Shown: positions 1 to 8,507 of the stretch, piece after piece | Layout: every line of letters begins with the position of its first letter | How positions within the stretch are numbered: position 1 is the first letter of the stretch | Assembly (NCBI RefSeq): GCF_003131205.1 | Contig: NZ_QFFY01000005.1 | Coordinates: 434,001-498,000, forward strand | DNA from: Occallatibacter savannae | GTDB taxonomy: Bacteria > Acidobacteriota > Terriglobia > Terriglobales > Acidobacteriaceae | Length of the DNA: 64,000 nucleotides | Direction: 5' to 3' | Notes under the pieces: generated by a model | What the model was told of the DNA's origin: nothing | What the model saw: the letters and a program-made list of their open reading frames with translations, nothing else | Database searches by the model: none | Translations under genes and position numbers: made by a program

Positions 1-1
1 A

Positions 2-451
2 CAGCCTCTCAGCAACGCCACCGGCTGGATACTTATTGCGCAGGGCCGAACCGACGTGATGTTCCGTTTGGGGATCGTCACATCCCTCATCACTGTTGGC
101 TCGTTCTTCTGTGGACTGCACTTCGGCGGCGCCGTTGGTCTAGCCGCTGCATACGCTCTGGTCGAAGCGTTCCTGAAAGCCCCTATCCAGTACTCAGTGC
201 TGCACCGCGTGGGTCCCGTCACGGCTGGAGACCTGTGCGGTCTTGAGATTCCGCTGCTACTGTCCGGGGGCTTCACACTCGCAACCGTTACCCTGGTCCT
301 GCGCGGGATTCTCGCGATGCATGGCGTTTCGCTCATTCTCTCGGCAATCCTCATCTCCTTCGGCTCGGCGATCTTCATCACGGCAGTCCGGCCACAGGGC
401 AGGGAAGTCCTCCATGAAACGGTGATGCTCTTCCGCCGGCTTTTACGATAG
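2..451 (+). CDS. Polysaccharide flippase (Wzx/MATE-like), C-terminal part, cut by the window edge
   Basis: The reading frame is open from base 2 to the stop at 449-451, so the 5' part lies outside the window. The visible 149 residues carry a 'SNATGWILIAQGRTDVMF' segment and four or so hydrophobic helices, the pattern of the C-terminal half of membrane oligosaccharide flippases that move undecaprenyl-linked O-antigen or exopolysaccharide units across the inner membrane. The family call rests on this segment and the hydrophobic profile only. A glycan cluster probably continues to the left. Internal start codons at 56/59 are unlikely to be the true start because the upstream sequence codes in frame. 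Confidence 0.7.
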   Translation, partial: QPLSNATGWILIAQGRTDVMFRLGIVTSLITVGSFFCGLHFGGAVGLAAAYALVEAFLKAPIQYSVLHRVGPVTAGDLCGLEIPLLLSGGFTLATVTLVLRGILAMHGVSLILSAILISFGSAIFITAVRPQGREVLHETVMLFRRLLR

Positions 452-536
452 CCGGCACCAGCGGCATCCATCAGGCCGGGCTTTCCGGCAACGTTCCCGT
501 GCCCTGCGATGGGAATCCGATTATCATGGGATTAGT

Positions 537-620
537 GCGGAAGTGGTGAAATGGCAAACACACTAGCCTTAGGAGCTAGCGCCGAAAGGCTTAGGGGTTC
601 AAGTCCCCTCTTCCGCACCA
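537..620 (+). tRNA. tRNA-Leu (anticodon UAG)
   Basis: A complete cloverleaf can be drawn: acceptor stem gcggaag pairs with cttccgc, the anticodon stem ctagc/gctag encloses the loop cttagga with anticodon TAG, a class II variable arm follows (gccgaaaggct), then the T arm with GGTTCAAGTCC, and a genomically encoded CCA end. The long variable arm fits leucine. A TATCAT sequence at 522-527 is a plausible -10 element. Confidence 0.95.
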
Positions 621-1170
621 ATCGAACCTCGCTCGCAAAAAGATGACCAGCACTCACTCCTGCTTAGATCAACCCCTCAAAAAACAGCAGGACTCAAAAT
701 GGCGTTCTGCTTGTCAGCAGTTGGAGCTTTCGAGCACAGCAGTCTGAGCCGCGGAGCTAAATGGTTGTTCCTGCGAAGCAGGCCCGACATGTTCGGCTGC
801 TGCAACGGCCTGTGTCCCTCCCGAGCTGCATGAGATCCAGCGATCCCCGAATCGGTGAAGCAACAAGCCGCAAATCTCAGTGGGTCCGTCGCCTTGGCGA
901 CAGTACTTACAGTCGGACATAAACACTACAACCATTTCTCAGTCTCATCGCTATCGCGGACTGCCGCTCCATTGTGCAACTCGTGTGTGAGGCTTTCATT
1001 GCGGCGAAGTTAATGTTGTCTGAACTCGGGCAAGTTCAAACACCCGACCTCGCCTTAGATCGAGATAATGGTTTTGCAGTTGGATGGGATTCTCTAACGA
1101 CGCGAGAGTGCAGTCTCTGGGGGTGAGCGGTGGAGAGATTTCCACCCAAACCTTGTAAGCTGTAGGAACT
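621..1170. other. 550-base stretch with no supported gene
   Basis: Between the tRNA and the DUF3467 gene no reading frame has a convincing domain, ribosome binding site or operon context. A 73-codon frame on the minus strand (714-935) contains several cysteines but nothing recognisable. The promoter of the DUF3467 gene is expected in the right part; no clear -35/-10 pair was identified. Confidence 0.4.
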
Positions 1171-1476
1171 ATGCCTCCTACCCCGCAACAGCCTCAGATG
1201 AATGTCGTGCAGACACCGGATTACCGGGAGTCGTATGCAAACAGCGTGCAGGTGCGCGTCAGCGTTTGGGATTTTTCGCTCGTCTTCGGCCTTGCTTCCA
1301 GCGATAGTCCTGATCAGGTTACCATCCGCAATCATCAGGCCATATTCCTCAGCCCGCAGCAGGCCAAGGCACTGTGGAATGTTCTCGGGCAGAATCTCTC
1401 CCAATATGAGCAGGCGTTTGGCACGCTGAACTTGGAACCGCAAAACGTGAACTTCCCGCAAGGACCCGTCAATTAG
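1171..1476 (+). CDS. DUF3467 family protein
   Basis: 101 residues with the DUF3467 signature: 'YANSVQVRVSVWDFSLVFG' near residues 22-40 and 'LSPQQAKALWNVLGQNLSQYEQ' near 61-82. The family is small, probably cytoplasmic and of unknown function; members occur in many bacteria as free-standing genes. It has no export signal or membrane segment. The ATG at 1171 is the only sensible start. It lies 66 bases ahead of a membrane glycosyltransferase gene on the same strand, which need not be a functional link. Confidence 0.8.
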   Translation: MPPTPQQPQMNVVQTPDYRESYANSVQVRVSVWDFSLVFGLASSDSPDQVTIRNHQAIFLSPQQAKALWNVLGQNLSQYEQAFGTLNLEPQNVNFPQGPVN

Positions 1477-1542
1477 CAGCGCGGGATCCGGACGCTCCAT
1501 ACTGCCGTTCCTGCCAAAAATGAGCCCTCAAAGAAGAGTGGG

Positions 1543-3168
1543 ATGACCACGCGATCGTTACTCCGAAAGATCTTCGAGCCGCGCTTGGACGCGCCCTTTC
1601 CGCTCTGGATGGTCTTCCCGGTCATCTTTGCGTCTCTCTACGCGAGCCACTTCTCTCTCCTGCGACTGCCTTACTACTGGGACGAGGCGGGCTACTATGT
1701 CCCAGCAGCGTGGGACTTCTTCCGCACCGGTTCGTTGATTCCGAGCACAACTCTGTCCAACGCCCATCCACCTCTACCGAGCCTTTACCTGGCGCTTTGG
1801 TGGAAGCTCTCGGGGTTTGTGCCGGAGGTGACGCGAGAGGCTGTTCTGCTCATCGCATCGTTCGGTCTGCTTGCGGTGTGGCGCCTCGCTCACCGTCTCT
1901 CTGGGTCCGGCGCGGTCGCTTTTTGGACCGTGCTTCTAACCGCCGTCTATCCCGTCTGGTTTGCACAGAGCACTCTGGCCCAGGCCGACATCTTCGCCGC
2001 CGCTTTTAGCCTCTGGGGTCTGGTGTACTCGCTGCCGGATGATCGGCGGCCCGGCCTTGCGGCGCTGTACTTCACCGCCGCGGTGCTCGCCAAAGAAACC
2101 GCCATCGCCATCCCGGTGACACTTGCGGCTATCGCAGTGATTCAAGCTTTCCGCGCCGACACCGCTGGACGTACGCGCTTGCTGAAGGAAACCGCCTGGC
2201 TGCTATCCTGTGCTTTGCCGCTTGCCGGCTGGTACGTCTGGCACTACGCAAAGACTGGGTTCGCTTTCGGAAATCCCGAGTTTCTTCGCTACAACGCCCA
2301 GGCGAATTTCGCTCCCGTCCGCATCGTTGCCGCGTTCGGGCATCGCCTCCTACATCTCACGGCGCACATGAACATGTTTGTGCCGACTCTGCTTACCGTG
2401 GCGTCGCTCATGCTCAATCCCCGGCTAGACAGAGAGGGCCGCGAGAAGCCTCGGATCAGAAACGCGGCTCTTTGGCGCATCCTCGTGGTAGTTCTCGCCA
2501 ACGCACTGCTTTTTAGCGTGCTCGGCGGGGCGCTCTTGACCCGCTATCTACTTGCGATATATCCGCTGATCATCCTGATCGCGGTTTCCACCTTCGCTCA
2601 TCGCGTCCCATACTGGCCATCGCTCGCCCTTCTTTCCGCGGCAGCTTTCATCTCCGGGCTCTTCATTAATCCTCCGTACCGTTTCGCGCCTGAAGACAAC
2701 CTGGAGTACGCCCGGGTGATCCGTCTTCACATGGCCGGCATTGCGCAGCTGAATAAGCACTTTCCGGGCTCAACGGTTCTTTCCGCGTGGCCGATCACCG
2801 ATGAACTCAGCAAGCCGGAACTCGGTTACGTCAAGGCCCCCTATGAGGTATACCGGCTCGACGACTTCACGGAGGAGCAAATTGAGAAGGCCTCGGCAGA
2901 TCCGGGCGGTTACTCCTCGGCCCTGGTGTTCTCAACCAAGTACGACCCTTCATCTACGCTTCTCACTCTCGGAACCAGAAGCCAGGCTCTGGATGAACAA
3001 TATTTCGGCCTCCACCACGACCTTGCTCCCGAAGCCATCGCGCTTCGCCTTCACGGCACTATGGTCTGGAAACGAGAAGACCACAACCAATGGATCGCAC
3101 TGCTCCGATTCAATCGACAGTTCGAAGCCAGCCTGCAGGTGCTTCACCCTGTACGCAGAGCCCGATAG
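1543..3168 (+). CDS. GT39/ArnT-like integral membrane glycosyltransferase
   Basis: 541 residues with about ten hydrophobic helices. The first periplasmic loop has 'YYWDEAGYYVPAAWDFF' (roughly residues 46-62), including the Asp-Glu pair typical of GT-C fold enzymes of the PMT/ArnT type, followed by 'NAHPPLPSLYLALWW'. Such enzymes move a sugar from a polyprenyl-phosphate carrier onto lipid A, protein or glycan at the outer face of the inner membrane. The C-terminal roughly 130 residues are soluble. The acceptor cannot be deduced. A second distantly similar protein is at 12439-14067. Confidence 0.75.
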   Translation: MTTRSLLRKIFEPRLDAPFPLWMVFPVIFASLYASHFSLLRLPYYWDEAGYYVPAAWDFFRTGSLIPSTTLSNAHPPLPSLYLALWWKLSGFVPEVTREAVLLIASFGLLAVWRLAHRLSGSGAVAFWTVLLTAVYPVWFAQSTLAQADIFAAAFSLWGLVYSLPDDRRPGLAALYFTAAVLAKETAIAIPVTLAAIAVIQAFRADTAGRTRLLKETAWLLSCALPLAGWYVWHYAKTGFAFGNPEFLRYNAQANFAPVRIVAAFGHRLLHLTAHMNMFVPTLLTVASLMLNPRLDREGREKPRIRNAALWRILVVVLANALLFSVLGGALLTRYLLAIYPLIILIAVSTFAHRVPYWPSLALLSAAAFISGLFINPPYRFAPEDNLEYARVIRLHMAGIAQLNKHFPGSTVLSAWPITDELSKPELGYVKAPYEVYRLDDFTEEQIEKASADPGGYSSALVFSTKYDPSSTLLTLGTRSQALDEQYFGLHHDLAPEAIALRLHGTMVWKREDHNQWIALLRFNRQFEASLQVLHPVRRAR

Positions 3169-3220
3169 CATCGATCACATCACTGCCAACCAAAAGAAAA
3201 GCACCTATAATTTGGCTGTA

Positions 3221-4849
3221 GTGGCCCATCTTCTTCCATTCCGCAGAGGCACGAGGCAGACCCGCGCTATCGTGATCTGTATTTTCACCCTGATCTTCGC
3301 AGGCGCCCTTCGCTCCAACGCCCAGCCAACTCCCTCCGATGCCGCAAGCGCGGGAAAAAATCGGATACTTCTTGTCCTACCCTTCGACAATGGGACCGGC
3401 CAACTGAACCTGGAGTGGATACGAGAGGCTGCCCCTGCCATCCTCGATGCCCGCTTCTCTTCGGCCGGATTTGCGCCTATGAGCCGCCCCGATCGCATGT
3501 ACGCTCTCGATCACCTCGGGCTTCCGCAGCAGTTTCAACCCTCCCGTGCCAGTGCGCTGAAACTTGCCCAGACGCTCGATGTCGACTCCATCGTAGTGGG
3601 TAACTATCGACTCGAAGGCACAAGTATCGTCGCCGAAGCACGCGTGCTCAATGTTCCTCGTCTCCGCATGAGCGACGCCGTCATGGCGCGAGGGGAGATG
3701 AAGGATCTGATCGCCATCTTCGACTCGCTTGCGTGGCGGCTTACGCGGGTCATGGATCCCGCGTTCAGCGTGGCCCAGGAAACCTTCCTTGCTGCAGGCG
3801 CCAACCTGCGCCTCGATGCATTTGAGCAATACATTCGCGGAATATCAGAACCCGACCAGCAGGAGCGCCAGCGCCACCTGAAGAAATCCGTCGAACTCAG
3901 CCCCAACTTCAGCCCGGGCTGGATGGCTCTTGGACGCGAAGATTTCAATGCGCAAAAGTACGAGGAAGCGGCGGCATCCTTTGCACGAGTAAGTCCCAAC
4001 GATCCAGAAGCGCTCGAAGCCAGCTTCTATCGCGGCCTGTCGCTGCTCTACTTCGGCGCCTACCCGCAGGCACAGGAAGCATTTGCCAACGTCGCGAAGG
4101 AACTGCCGCTCGCTGAAGTGCTGAATAACGAAGGCGTTGCCGTGAGCCGCCAGGGCAAAGACGCGACGAGTCTCTTTGTGCAAGCAGCCGCCGCCGACCC
4201 CAACGCAGCCGACTACCACTTCAACCTAGCGATCAGCCTAAAGAGGCACGGCTCTACTGCGAACGCCGCCAACGAACTGGCTCAGACACTGAAGCTTCGA
4301 CCCAGCGACACAGAAGCGCAGAAGCTGCAGGCAGCGTGGAAAGCGCCGGGCTCGCCCGACGCGGCAAACGATTCCGAGACCCTGGAGCGGATCATTCGGA
4401 CATTCGATGCCGGAGCATTCAAGCAGGCAGCACAGGTGATGGACTCGATGGAGGCTGCGCGCCTTGCGGCACTTCCGGCTCACGCACGTGCCGTCAAACT
4501 CGCCGCGCGCGCAAAAGAATACTTCAATCGCGGGCTTCTTCTCGAAGCTGAGCGCCTTTATCAGTCCGCTGTCTCGGATGACACAAGGCTCGCCGAGGCG
4601 CATGCAGGCCTGGCTACCGTACGCGAACGGACCGGCGATGCGGCCTCGGCGCGTAAAGAGGCAAATCAGGCCCTTGAGATCGCGCCTTCAGCCGACGCCT
4701 ACATCGTTCTCGGCCGTCTCGACATCGCTGAGAACCACGTGGATGAGGCTAGCCGCGAAATCGGTCAGGCTTTGAAACTTGATCCCTCCAGCCGCGCGGC
4801 CCAGGAGCTGAACCGCGAGATCGCGGCTAGAACAGGGAAGAGACAGTAG
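3221..4849 (+). CDS. Exported TPR-repeat protein with TolB-N/FlgO-like head
   Basis: I start it at GTG 3221, because this gives a good signal peptide (basic 'RRGTRQTR', hydrophobic 'AIVICIFTLIFAGAL', then 'SNAQ') and avoids overlap with the upstream gene ending at 3168; the frame is open further upstream. After the signal comes an alpha/beta region ('RILLVLPFDNGTGQ', 'VDSIVVGNYRLEGTSIVAEARVL') that resembles the small periplasmic domain found beside TPRs in many envelope proteins. Tandem TPR-like helices fill the rest of its 542 residues ('NFSPGWMALGREDFNAQKYE', 'AEAHAGLATVRERTGDAASA'). Probably a periplasmic scaffold; partner unknown. Confidence 0.7.
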   Translation: MAHLLPFRRGTRQTRAIVICIFTLIFAGALRSNAQPTPSDAASAGKNRILLVLPFDNGTGQLNLEWIREAAPAILDARFSSAGFAPMSRPDRMYALDHLGLPQQFQPSRASALKLAQTLDVDSIVVGNYRLEGTSIVAEARVLNVPRLRMSDAVMARGEMKDLIAIFDSLAWRLTRVMDPAFSVAQETFLAAGANLRLDAFEQYIRGISEPDQQERQRHLKKSVELSPNFSPGWMALGREDFNAQKYEEAAASFARVSPNDPEALEASFYRGLSLLYFGAYPQAQEAFANVAKELPLAEVLNNEGVAVSRQGKDATSLFVQAAAADPNAADYHFNLAISLKRHGSTANAANELAQTLKLRPSDTEAQKLQAAWKAPGSPDAANDSETLERIIRTFDAGAFKQAAQVMDSMEAARLAALPAHARAVKLAARAKEYFNRGLLLEAERLYQSAVSDDTRLAEAHAGLATVRERTGDAASARKEANQALEIAPSADAYIVLGRLDIAENHVDEASREIGQALKLDPSSRAAQELNREIAARTGKRQ

Positions 4850-4872
4850 CAACAAGATCGGGGGAGCAAGAC

Positions 4873-6225
4873 ATGCGAGAGCAAGTGCCCGGATCAACGT
4901 ATCAGCAATGGTTCCGGAAAGCTTCTGTCCTGTTGATTGTTATCAGCGCTCTACTCGTCACTCCGGTAACAGCCTCTCCCCAGCAGCCCGTAGTCGATAA
5001 GCTCATCCTCGACGAGACGATTCAGCCCGTCAGCGCAGGTATGCTGGATCGCGCTATTGCCCGCGCCAACTCCAGCAACGCGGCAGCGCTCCTGATCCAG
5101 ATCGATACACCGGGCGGCCTCGTCACCTCAATGCGTACGATGGCAGGCGCCATTCTGAGCTCCCGCGTCCCAGTCATCATCTACGTTGCGCCCGCCGGCG
5201 CTCGTGCTGGGTCAGCGGGCTTCTTCCTGCTCGAAGCTGCCGATATCGCGGCCATGGCTCCAGGCACGAACGCGGGAGCCGCTCATGTCGTGTTTGAGGG
5301 CGGCAAACCTGACGAGACGCTGAGCCAGAAGATCGAGAATGATGCGGAAGCCTTCATGCGTTCCTACGTATCACGCCGCAATCGCAACACCGATGCTGCA
5401 ATCGCCGCTGTTGCTTCATCGAAGTCCTACACCGCCGAAGAAGCGCTGAACCAGCGTCTCATTGATCTGATCGCCCCCAGCGACACCGAACTGCTCAATG
5501 CGATCGACGGCCGCCAGGTAGCGCGCATGGACGGCACGAAACAGGTCCTGCATACCAGAAACGCGCGCATAGAGTTCGTACAACCGACGTTGCGCGAAAA
5601 CCTCCTCACTTGGCTGGTCAACCCCAACATCGCCCTGCTGCTTCTCGTCGGCGGAGCGCTCCTCATCTATCTCGAGTTCAACACTCCTGGAACCATCGTC
5701 CCCGGCGCTCTTGGAACCCTGATGGTGCTCCTTGGCGTCTTCGCGCTTGACCTGTTGCCCATCCGATTCACTGCCGTGATGCTGCTGCTTGCGGCGTTCG
5801 GACTGATGCTGCTCGAAGCGAAATTTGGCGGTCACGGAGTTCTCGCCATCACGGGCGTCATCTGCCTCACTTTCGGCACCCTGACGCTGGTCGCAGCCCC
5901 GATCCCCGAACTTCGCATCCATCCCTGGGTCGCTGTTGGTGTCAGCCTGGGCTTCGGCACAATCACAGTCTTTCTTGTCAGGCTGGCTCTGAAAGCGCGT
6001 CGCATGAAGTCCCGGCTTGGAGCCGATGCCCTCGTGGGCAGCGAAGCCTCCGCCATGGAGCCGCTCTCGCCTGAGGGTCACGTACTTGTTGAAGGAGAGA
6101 TCTGGCGAGCTGTGGCGAGCGAACCCGTTGCGCAAGGCGCGAGGCTTCGCGTTATAGGCCATGAGCAGTACCTGCTGCGGGTTACCCCGGTTGAGTCGGC
6201 AGCTACACCGCGCACCGCCGCCTGA
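4873..6225 (+). CDS. NfeD-family membrane-bound serine protease (ClpP class)
   Basis: 450 residues: signal/TM segment (about 15-33), a ClpP/crotonase-fold protease domain, then four transmembrane helices and a C-terminal OB-like NfeD domain ('EGHVLVEGEIWRAVASEP'). The Ser/Lys dyad is visible by analogy with the archaeal PH1510 protease: Ser114 in 'ARAGSAGFF' and Lys153 in 'SQKIENDAEAF'. 'IDTPGGLVTSM' is the substrate-groove glycine motif. It is followed 41 bases later by a slipin gene; the NfeD-stomatin pair is a classic conserved operon thought to act in membrane-protein quality control. Length is normal for the long NfeD form. Confidence 0.92.
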   Translation: MREQVPGSTYQQWFRKASVLLIVISALLVTPVTASPQQPVVDKLILDETIQPVSAGMLDRAIARANSSNAAALLIQIDTPGGLVTSMRTMAGAILSSRVPVIIYVAPAGARAGSAGFFLLEAADIAAMAPGTNAGAAHVVFEGGKPDETLSQKIENDAEAFMRSYVSRRNRNTDAAIAAVASSKSYTAEEALNQRLIDLIAPSDTELLNAIDGRQVARMDGTKQVLHTRNARIEFVQPTLRENLLTWLVNPNIALLLLVGGALLIYLEFNTPGTIVPGALGTLMVLLGVFALDLLPIRFTAVMLLLAAFGLMLLEAKFGGHGVLAITGVICLTFGTLTLVAAPIPELRIHPWVAVGVSLGFGTITVFLVRLALKARRMKSRLGADALVGSEASAMEPLSPEGHVLVEGEIWRAVASEPVAQGARLRVIGHEQYLLRVTPVESAATPRTAA

Positions 6226-6266
6226 ATTGATGCGGGAGTACAATCCGTCCTGAATGGGAGAAAGCC

Positions 6267-7064
6267 ATGCCCGATATCTCGATTCCGGTCCTCATTGCGA
6301 TCGCCATCATTGTTCTCTACCTAATTAACTCCATCAAGATCCTTCGTGATTACGAGCGCGCCGTGATCTTTCGGCTCGGCAGGGCTCTGCCTACTCCCAA
6401 GGGCCCCGGTATCATTCTCGTTTTTCGGCCTTTCGATCAGATGGTGCGCATCTCTCTGCGCCAGGAAGTGCTCGAGGTCCCCGCGCAGGACGTCATCACC
6501 CGTGACAACGTCACGCTCAAAGTCAACGCCGTGGTCACGCTCTATGTCGTCGACCCGAATGCCGCCGCAATCAAAGTGGCGAACTACGTCTATCAGACTT
6601 CACAGTTCTCGCAAACCACGCTTCGTTCGGTGCTCGGCGAGGTCGAACTTGATGAGTTGCTGAGCCACCGTGACAAGCTCAACCTCCGAATTCAGAGCAT
6701 CATCGATCAGCGCACCGAGCCGTTCGGAGTTAAGGTGACTTCTGTTGAAGTGAAGCAAGTTGACCTTCCCGAGCAGATGCTTCGCGCCATGGCCAAGCAG
6801 GCAGAAGCCGAGCGCGAAAAGCGGTCCAAGATCATCCATGCGGAAGGCGAATTCAACGCCGCACAGAAGCTCGTCGATGCCGCCCAACTGCTCGCTACTC
6901 AACCCATCACCCTGCAGCTCCGCTACCTGCAGACACTCACCGAGATCGGAGTCGAAAAGAACACCACCATCGTGTTCCCGCTACCTGTCGAGCTTTTATC
7001 TATCCTGAATAAACTTAGTGCGGGATCAAAGCCCGCGGAACCGCCCATCGGCGAAGCCGTATAG
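6267..7064 (+). CDS. Slipin (SPFH/stomatin-family membrane scaffold)
   Basis: 265 residues with an N-terminal hydrophobic anchor (about 5-22), the band-7/SPFH core ('ILRDYERAVIFRLGR', 'VPAQDVITRDNVTLKVNAVV', 'LRSVLGEVELDELLSHRD') and a charged helical region ('AKQAEAEREKRSKIIHAEGE'). Stomatin homologues oligomerise in the membrane and are substrates or partners of the NfeD protease, whose gene is directly upstream. A GGGAGAAAG ribosome site precedes ATG 6267. Confidence 0.92.
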   Translation: MPDISIPVLIAIAIIVLYLINSIKILRDYERAVIFRLGRALPTPKGPGIILVFRPFDQMVRISLRQEVLEVPAQDVITRDNVTLKVNAVVTLYVVDPNAAAIKVANYVYQTSQFSQTTLRSVLGEVELDELLSHRDKLNLRIQSIIDQRTEPFGVKVTSVEVKQVDLPEQMLRAMAKQAEAEREKRSKIIHAEGEFNAAQKLVDAAQLLATQPITLQLRYLQTLTEIGVEKNTTIVFPLPVELLSILNKLSAGSKPAEPPIGEAV

Positions 7065-7113
7065 CTCCTAGAGCACCATTTCGCCGAACGCCGCGCGGAT
7101 TCGAGGCAAACGC

Positions 7114-7779
7114 ATGATTCGAGATTTCAGCCGGGAAGACTTGGAACCGGTCGAAAGCAATCACACAGAGCTTACGCTTGGCCTTGGAACTGTGCTCGGC
7201 CTCGGCGTGGGCCTTCTTCTCCTATGCGTCGTCTGCTTCGCCCTGGGCTATCTGGCCGGCCATCGTTCATCCACGAGGGAGACTGCCGCAGTTCTGGTGC
7301 CCGATTCGCCCGCCGGAATTCCGCCGGGGAGAACCGGTGCAAAACCGGGAGCGACCCGACAAGCTCCAGCCCAACCTTCTCCCGTGACCACAGTAAATGA
7401 CGCGGACCGTCCTCCGTCATCGACGGCTGAAGCTGCCAGCGGTTCGCTCGCTGACTCGTCTGCGGCGCAATCGGCGGGTGCACAGGTGCGGCCGGCCCTG
7501 CAAGGCTCAACTGACAGTCAGGCCCCAGCTCCACTTCACGTCCAGCCAGCCACTTCGCAGGTCCAGGGCTGGATGGTTCAGATTGCCGCAGTCTCGCGCA
7601 CCGACGATGCGGACGTTTTGATCGGAGCACTCAAGAAACGCGGTTATGCGGTTACTGCCCGACGGGAGCTTGGCGATAACCTTATTCACGTCCAGACGGG
7701 CCCGTTCACCAGCCGCAATGACGCAAACTCGATGCGACAAAAGCTGCTAAACGACGGCTACAACGCGATCGTTCAGTAG
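7114..7779 (+). CDS. SPOR-domain inner-membrane protein
   Basis: 221 residues: short cytoplasmic N-terminus, one TM helix (about 25-47, 'GLGVGLLLLCVVCFALGYLAG'-like), a Pro/Ala/Ser-rich linker, and a C-terminal SPOR domain from about residue 150 ('GWMVQIAAVSRTDDADVLIG', 'IHVQTGPFTSRNDANSMRQK'). SPOR domains bind denuded peptidoglycan strands at division septa, so a role at the septum or in wall remodelling is likely (inference). It is convergent with, and 2 bases from, the acyltransferase gene. Confidence 0.85.
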   Translation: MIRDFSREDLEPVESNHTELTLGLGTVLGLGVGLLLLCVVCFALGYLAGHRSSTRETAAVLVPDSPAGIPPGRTGAKPGATRQAPAQPSPVTTVNDADRPPSSTAEAASGSLADSSAAQSAGAQVRPALQGSTDSQAPAPLHVQPATSQVQGWMVQIAAVSRTDDADVLIGALKKRGYAVTARRELGDNLIHVQTGPFTSRNDANSMRQKLLNDGYNAIVQ

Positions 7780-7781
7780 CG

Positions 7782-8492
7782 TCAGCTCCTCATCCACTCC
7801 GGCAATCCCGACGCAATTGCCGCTCGTACCGCACCCATCAGTTCTTCGCGGGTCTCATAATCACCTGGGTTGATCGGCGGGTGAAAGATCACGTGCGCTG
7901 TTCCGGGACGAATGCGGACGCTACCCTTGGCCATCATTGTCTCCGTCCCCCAGATCGAAACCGGTATGCACGGCGCGCCCGTCTCCTTCGCAAGGTAGAA
8001 CGGCCCCTTCTTGAAGGGCAGCATCCGGCCGTCGGGCGAGCGCGTTCCCTCGACGAAGGTCATGATGTGAATGCCTTTGACCAGAATTTGGCGTGCAGCC
8101 GCAACGCTGTCTGCCGCACTTTCGCGATCGCCCGAGCGCTCCACTGGAATAAACTCCGCCAGCTTCAGCCCCAAACCGAAGACCGGAATCCTGATCAGCG
8201 ATTCCTTAATGAATGCGGAGACCCGCCCCGGAATATTGGGCAGCAGTGCAGGCGGATCGAGGTTCGATACATGATTCGCCATGAAAATGCACGCCATCTT
8301 TGCGGGAATCAGTTCTCGCCCACTTACCTGAACATTGATACGGGCCAGCGCATAACCGGTGCGAACGATGAACGTTGATGCTCGATAGAGCGGCTGTACA
8401 TTTCCCGTAAGGATCGCCCATGGCAGGCAAATGATTGCGGCAGGAATTCCGAGGATGACAATCCATGCGATCAGGAGCAGCGAATACGTCAT
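7782..8492 (-). CDS. Lysophospholipid acyltransferase, PlsC family
   Basis: 236 residues with an N-terminal membrane segment and the acyltransferase motifs: the HX4D catalytic motif as 'NHVSNLD' (His74, Asp79) and 'FVEGTRSPDGRMLPFKKGPF' as the phosphate-binding motif III, then 'CIPVSIWGTE' as motif IV. The expected reaction is acylation of 1-acyl-glycerol-3-phosphate to phosphatidic acid at the inner membrane. It is the last gene of the long minus-strand block, 15 bases after mpl. It may be the housekeeping PlsC or a paralogue. Confidence 0.85.
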   Translation of the reverse strand: MTYSLLLIAWIVILGIPAAIICLPWAILTGNVQPLYRASTFIVRTGYALARINVQVSGRELIPAKMACIFMANHVSNLDPPALLPNIPGRVSAFIKESLIRIPVFGLGLKLAEFIPVERSGDRESAADSVAAARQILVKGIHIMTFVEGTRSPDGRMLPFKKGPFYLAKETGAPCIPVSIWGTETMMAKGSVRIRPGTAHVIFHPPINPGDYETREELMGAVRAAIASGLPEWMRS

Positions 8493-8507
8493 GTCGTGCT
8501 TCCGCGC

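Noticed and set aside
714..935. 73-codon minus-strand frame with several Cys
   Set aside because: No family resemblance, ribosome site or neighbour supports it; it lies in a region that looks non-coding.
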